DNA from: Candidatus Gastranaerophilales bacterium | GTDB lineage: Bacteria > Cyanobacteriota > Vampirovibrionia > Gastranaerophilales > JAQUYY01 | DNA: 6,801 nt | Direction of reading: 5' to 3' | NCBI GenBank assembly: GCA_028691575.1 | Contig: JAQUYY010000098.1 | Location: 1 to 6,801 of the forward strand | Part shown: in pieces, positions 6,100-6,801 of the stretch | Layout: each line of letters begins with the position of its first letter | How positions within the stretch are numbered: the first letter of the stretch is position 1 | Position numbers and translations under genes: made by a program | Notes under the pieces: generated by a model | What the model was told of the DNA's origin: nothing | Database searches by the model: none | Seen by the model: only the letters and a program-made list of their open reading frames with translations

Positions 6100-6801
6100 A
6101 TGATTTTATATGGAGTAGTTTTAGTTGCTGTCGTTTTAGCTGTTTTGTTTGTGATAACTTCTCAAAAATTAAAAAATATTCAAAAAGAAACAGATAAAAA
6201 ACTGCAAGAAGCTGAAGCAAAGGTTCAACTCCAGAGGAAAGAAGCTCTAATAGTAGCAAAAGACAAATTACAGAATGAAATAAGAGATTTTGATTTTGAT
6301 ATGAAAGAAAGACGCGCTGAATTATCAAGACTTGAAAATCGTTTAAATCAAAAAGAAGAAAAAGTAGAAACAAAACTTCAAAAAGCTACCGAGAGAGAAA
6401 TAGAATTAACTAAAAAAATTGATGAACTTTATGAAAAAGAAGATTATTTGGCAGAATTAGTTCAAAAACAGTTGACTGAACTTGAAAAAATTTCAGGGTT
6501 AACTGTTGAAGAAGCTAAAGAAATGCTTTTAAATCAATTAAGAAATGACCTTCAATTGGAGTATACTCAATTAATTCGTGAAAACGAATCAAAAATTAAA
6601 GAAAAAGCAAATGAATATTCAAGAGAAATAATTTCAACAACAATGCAAAGATGCGTTATGGATCAGGTGGTTGAATCCACTGTTTCTGTTGTTAATTTGC
6701 CGAATGATGAAATGAAAGGTCGTATAATCGGAAGAGAAGGAAGAAATATAAGAACTCTTGAAACTTGTACCGGCGTTGATTTGATTATTGATGATACGCC
6801 T
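6100..6801 (+). CDS. rny: Ribonuclease Y, N-terminal part (runs off the window)
   Basis: RNase Y is a membrane-anchored endoribonuclease that starts mRNA decay in many bacteria lacking RNase E-led turnover. The first 234 codons are present; family members are usually about 510-520 residues, so the catalytic HD domain lies beyond the right edge. Residues 2-19 (ILYGVVLVAVVLAVLFVI) form the membrane anchor. Residues about 24-180 are a long, charged Lys/Glu/Gln-rich coiled coil. The KH RNA-binding domain begins near 195, with GRIIGREGRNIRTLE (207-221) containing the GxxG loop (211-214), almost identical to the Firmicute protein. The ATG is the only sensible start, because an in-frame TAA lies at 6064-6066 and the anchor begins here. 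The ribosome-binding site is weak: TAGGA ends 11 bases before ATG, while the better AAGAGG is about 18 bases away. Co-transcription with recA is possible. Confidence 0.96.
   Translation, partial: MILYGVVLVAVVLAVLFVITSQKLKNIQKETDKKLQEAEAKVQLQRKEALIVAKDKLQNEIRDFDFDMKERRAELSRLENRLNQKEEKVETKLQKATEREIELTKKIDELYEKEDYLAELVQKQLTELEKISGLTVEEAKEMLLNQLRNDLQLEYTQLIRENESKIKEKANEYSREIISTTMQRCVMDQVVESTVSVVNLPNDEMKGRIIGREGRNIRTLETCTGVDLIIDDTP

Noticed and set aside
6017..6373. Minus-strand Leu/Phe-rich open frame opposite rny
   Set aside because: The apparent hydrophobic protein is the antisense reading of the Lys/Glu/Gln-rich RNase Y coiled coil.

Overview
This is a strongly A+T-rich window that looks like ordinary bacterial chromosome, with six protein genes and no RNA genes, CRISPR arrays or insertion sequences. 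Three things suggest a gut-type non-photosynthetic cyanobacterial relative (Vampirovibrionia/Melainabacteria, Gastranaerophilales-like). The type IV prepilin-like protein has a 'DxNGxKGPN...GKDxF' tail. The sensor kinase has a cyanobacterial-style 'LTHDLKTP' H-box. Low-GC codon use is combined with recA followed by an RNase Y gene. This placement comes from family resemblance, not a database search; a low-GC Firmicute is the main alternative because recA and rny also lie near each other there.

Layout from left to right. A complete type IV pilin-like/pseudopilin gene (8-625, +) is followed by a short intergenic stretch holding a small hairpin (666-689). Next is a minus-strand gene (729-1955) for a DUF262 (GmrS/ParB-like N-terminal) protein with no DUF1524 nuclease half. 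It is divergent from a plus-strand short-chain dehydrogenase/reductase gene (2079-2810) across a 123-bp gap with candidate promoters in both directions. The reductase gene runs tail-to-tail into, and overlaps by 33 bp, a large minus-strand sensor kinase gene (2778-4676) with domain order REC-REC-PAS-HisKA-HATPase_c. The kinase gene is divergent from recA (4889-5932, +) across a 212-bp gap. The recA gene is followed 167 bp later by the first 234 codons of rny (RNase Y), which runs off the right edge.

How the genes relate. recA (recombination and SOS) and rny (membrane-anchored mRNA decay) are core housekeeping genes in a familiar pairing. The prepilin, DUF262 protein, reductase and kinase are single-gene units on alternating strands, with no operon or pathway linking them. 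I see no convincing novel multi-gene system. The points most worth a second look are the DUF262 protein that stops just before its expected nuclease domain, the tandem-receiver kinase with no visible partner, and the antisense overlap of the reductase and kinase 3' ends.
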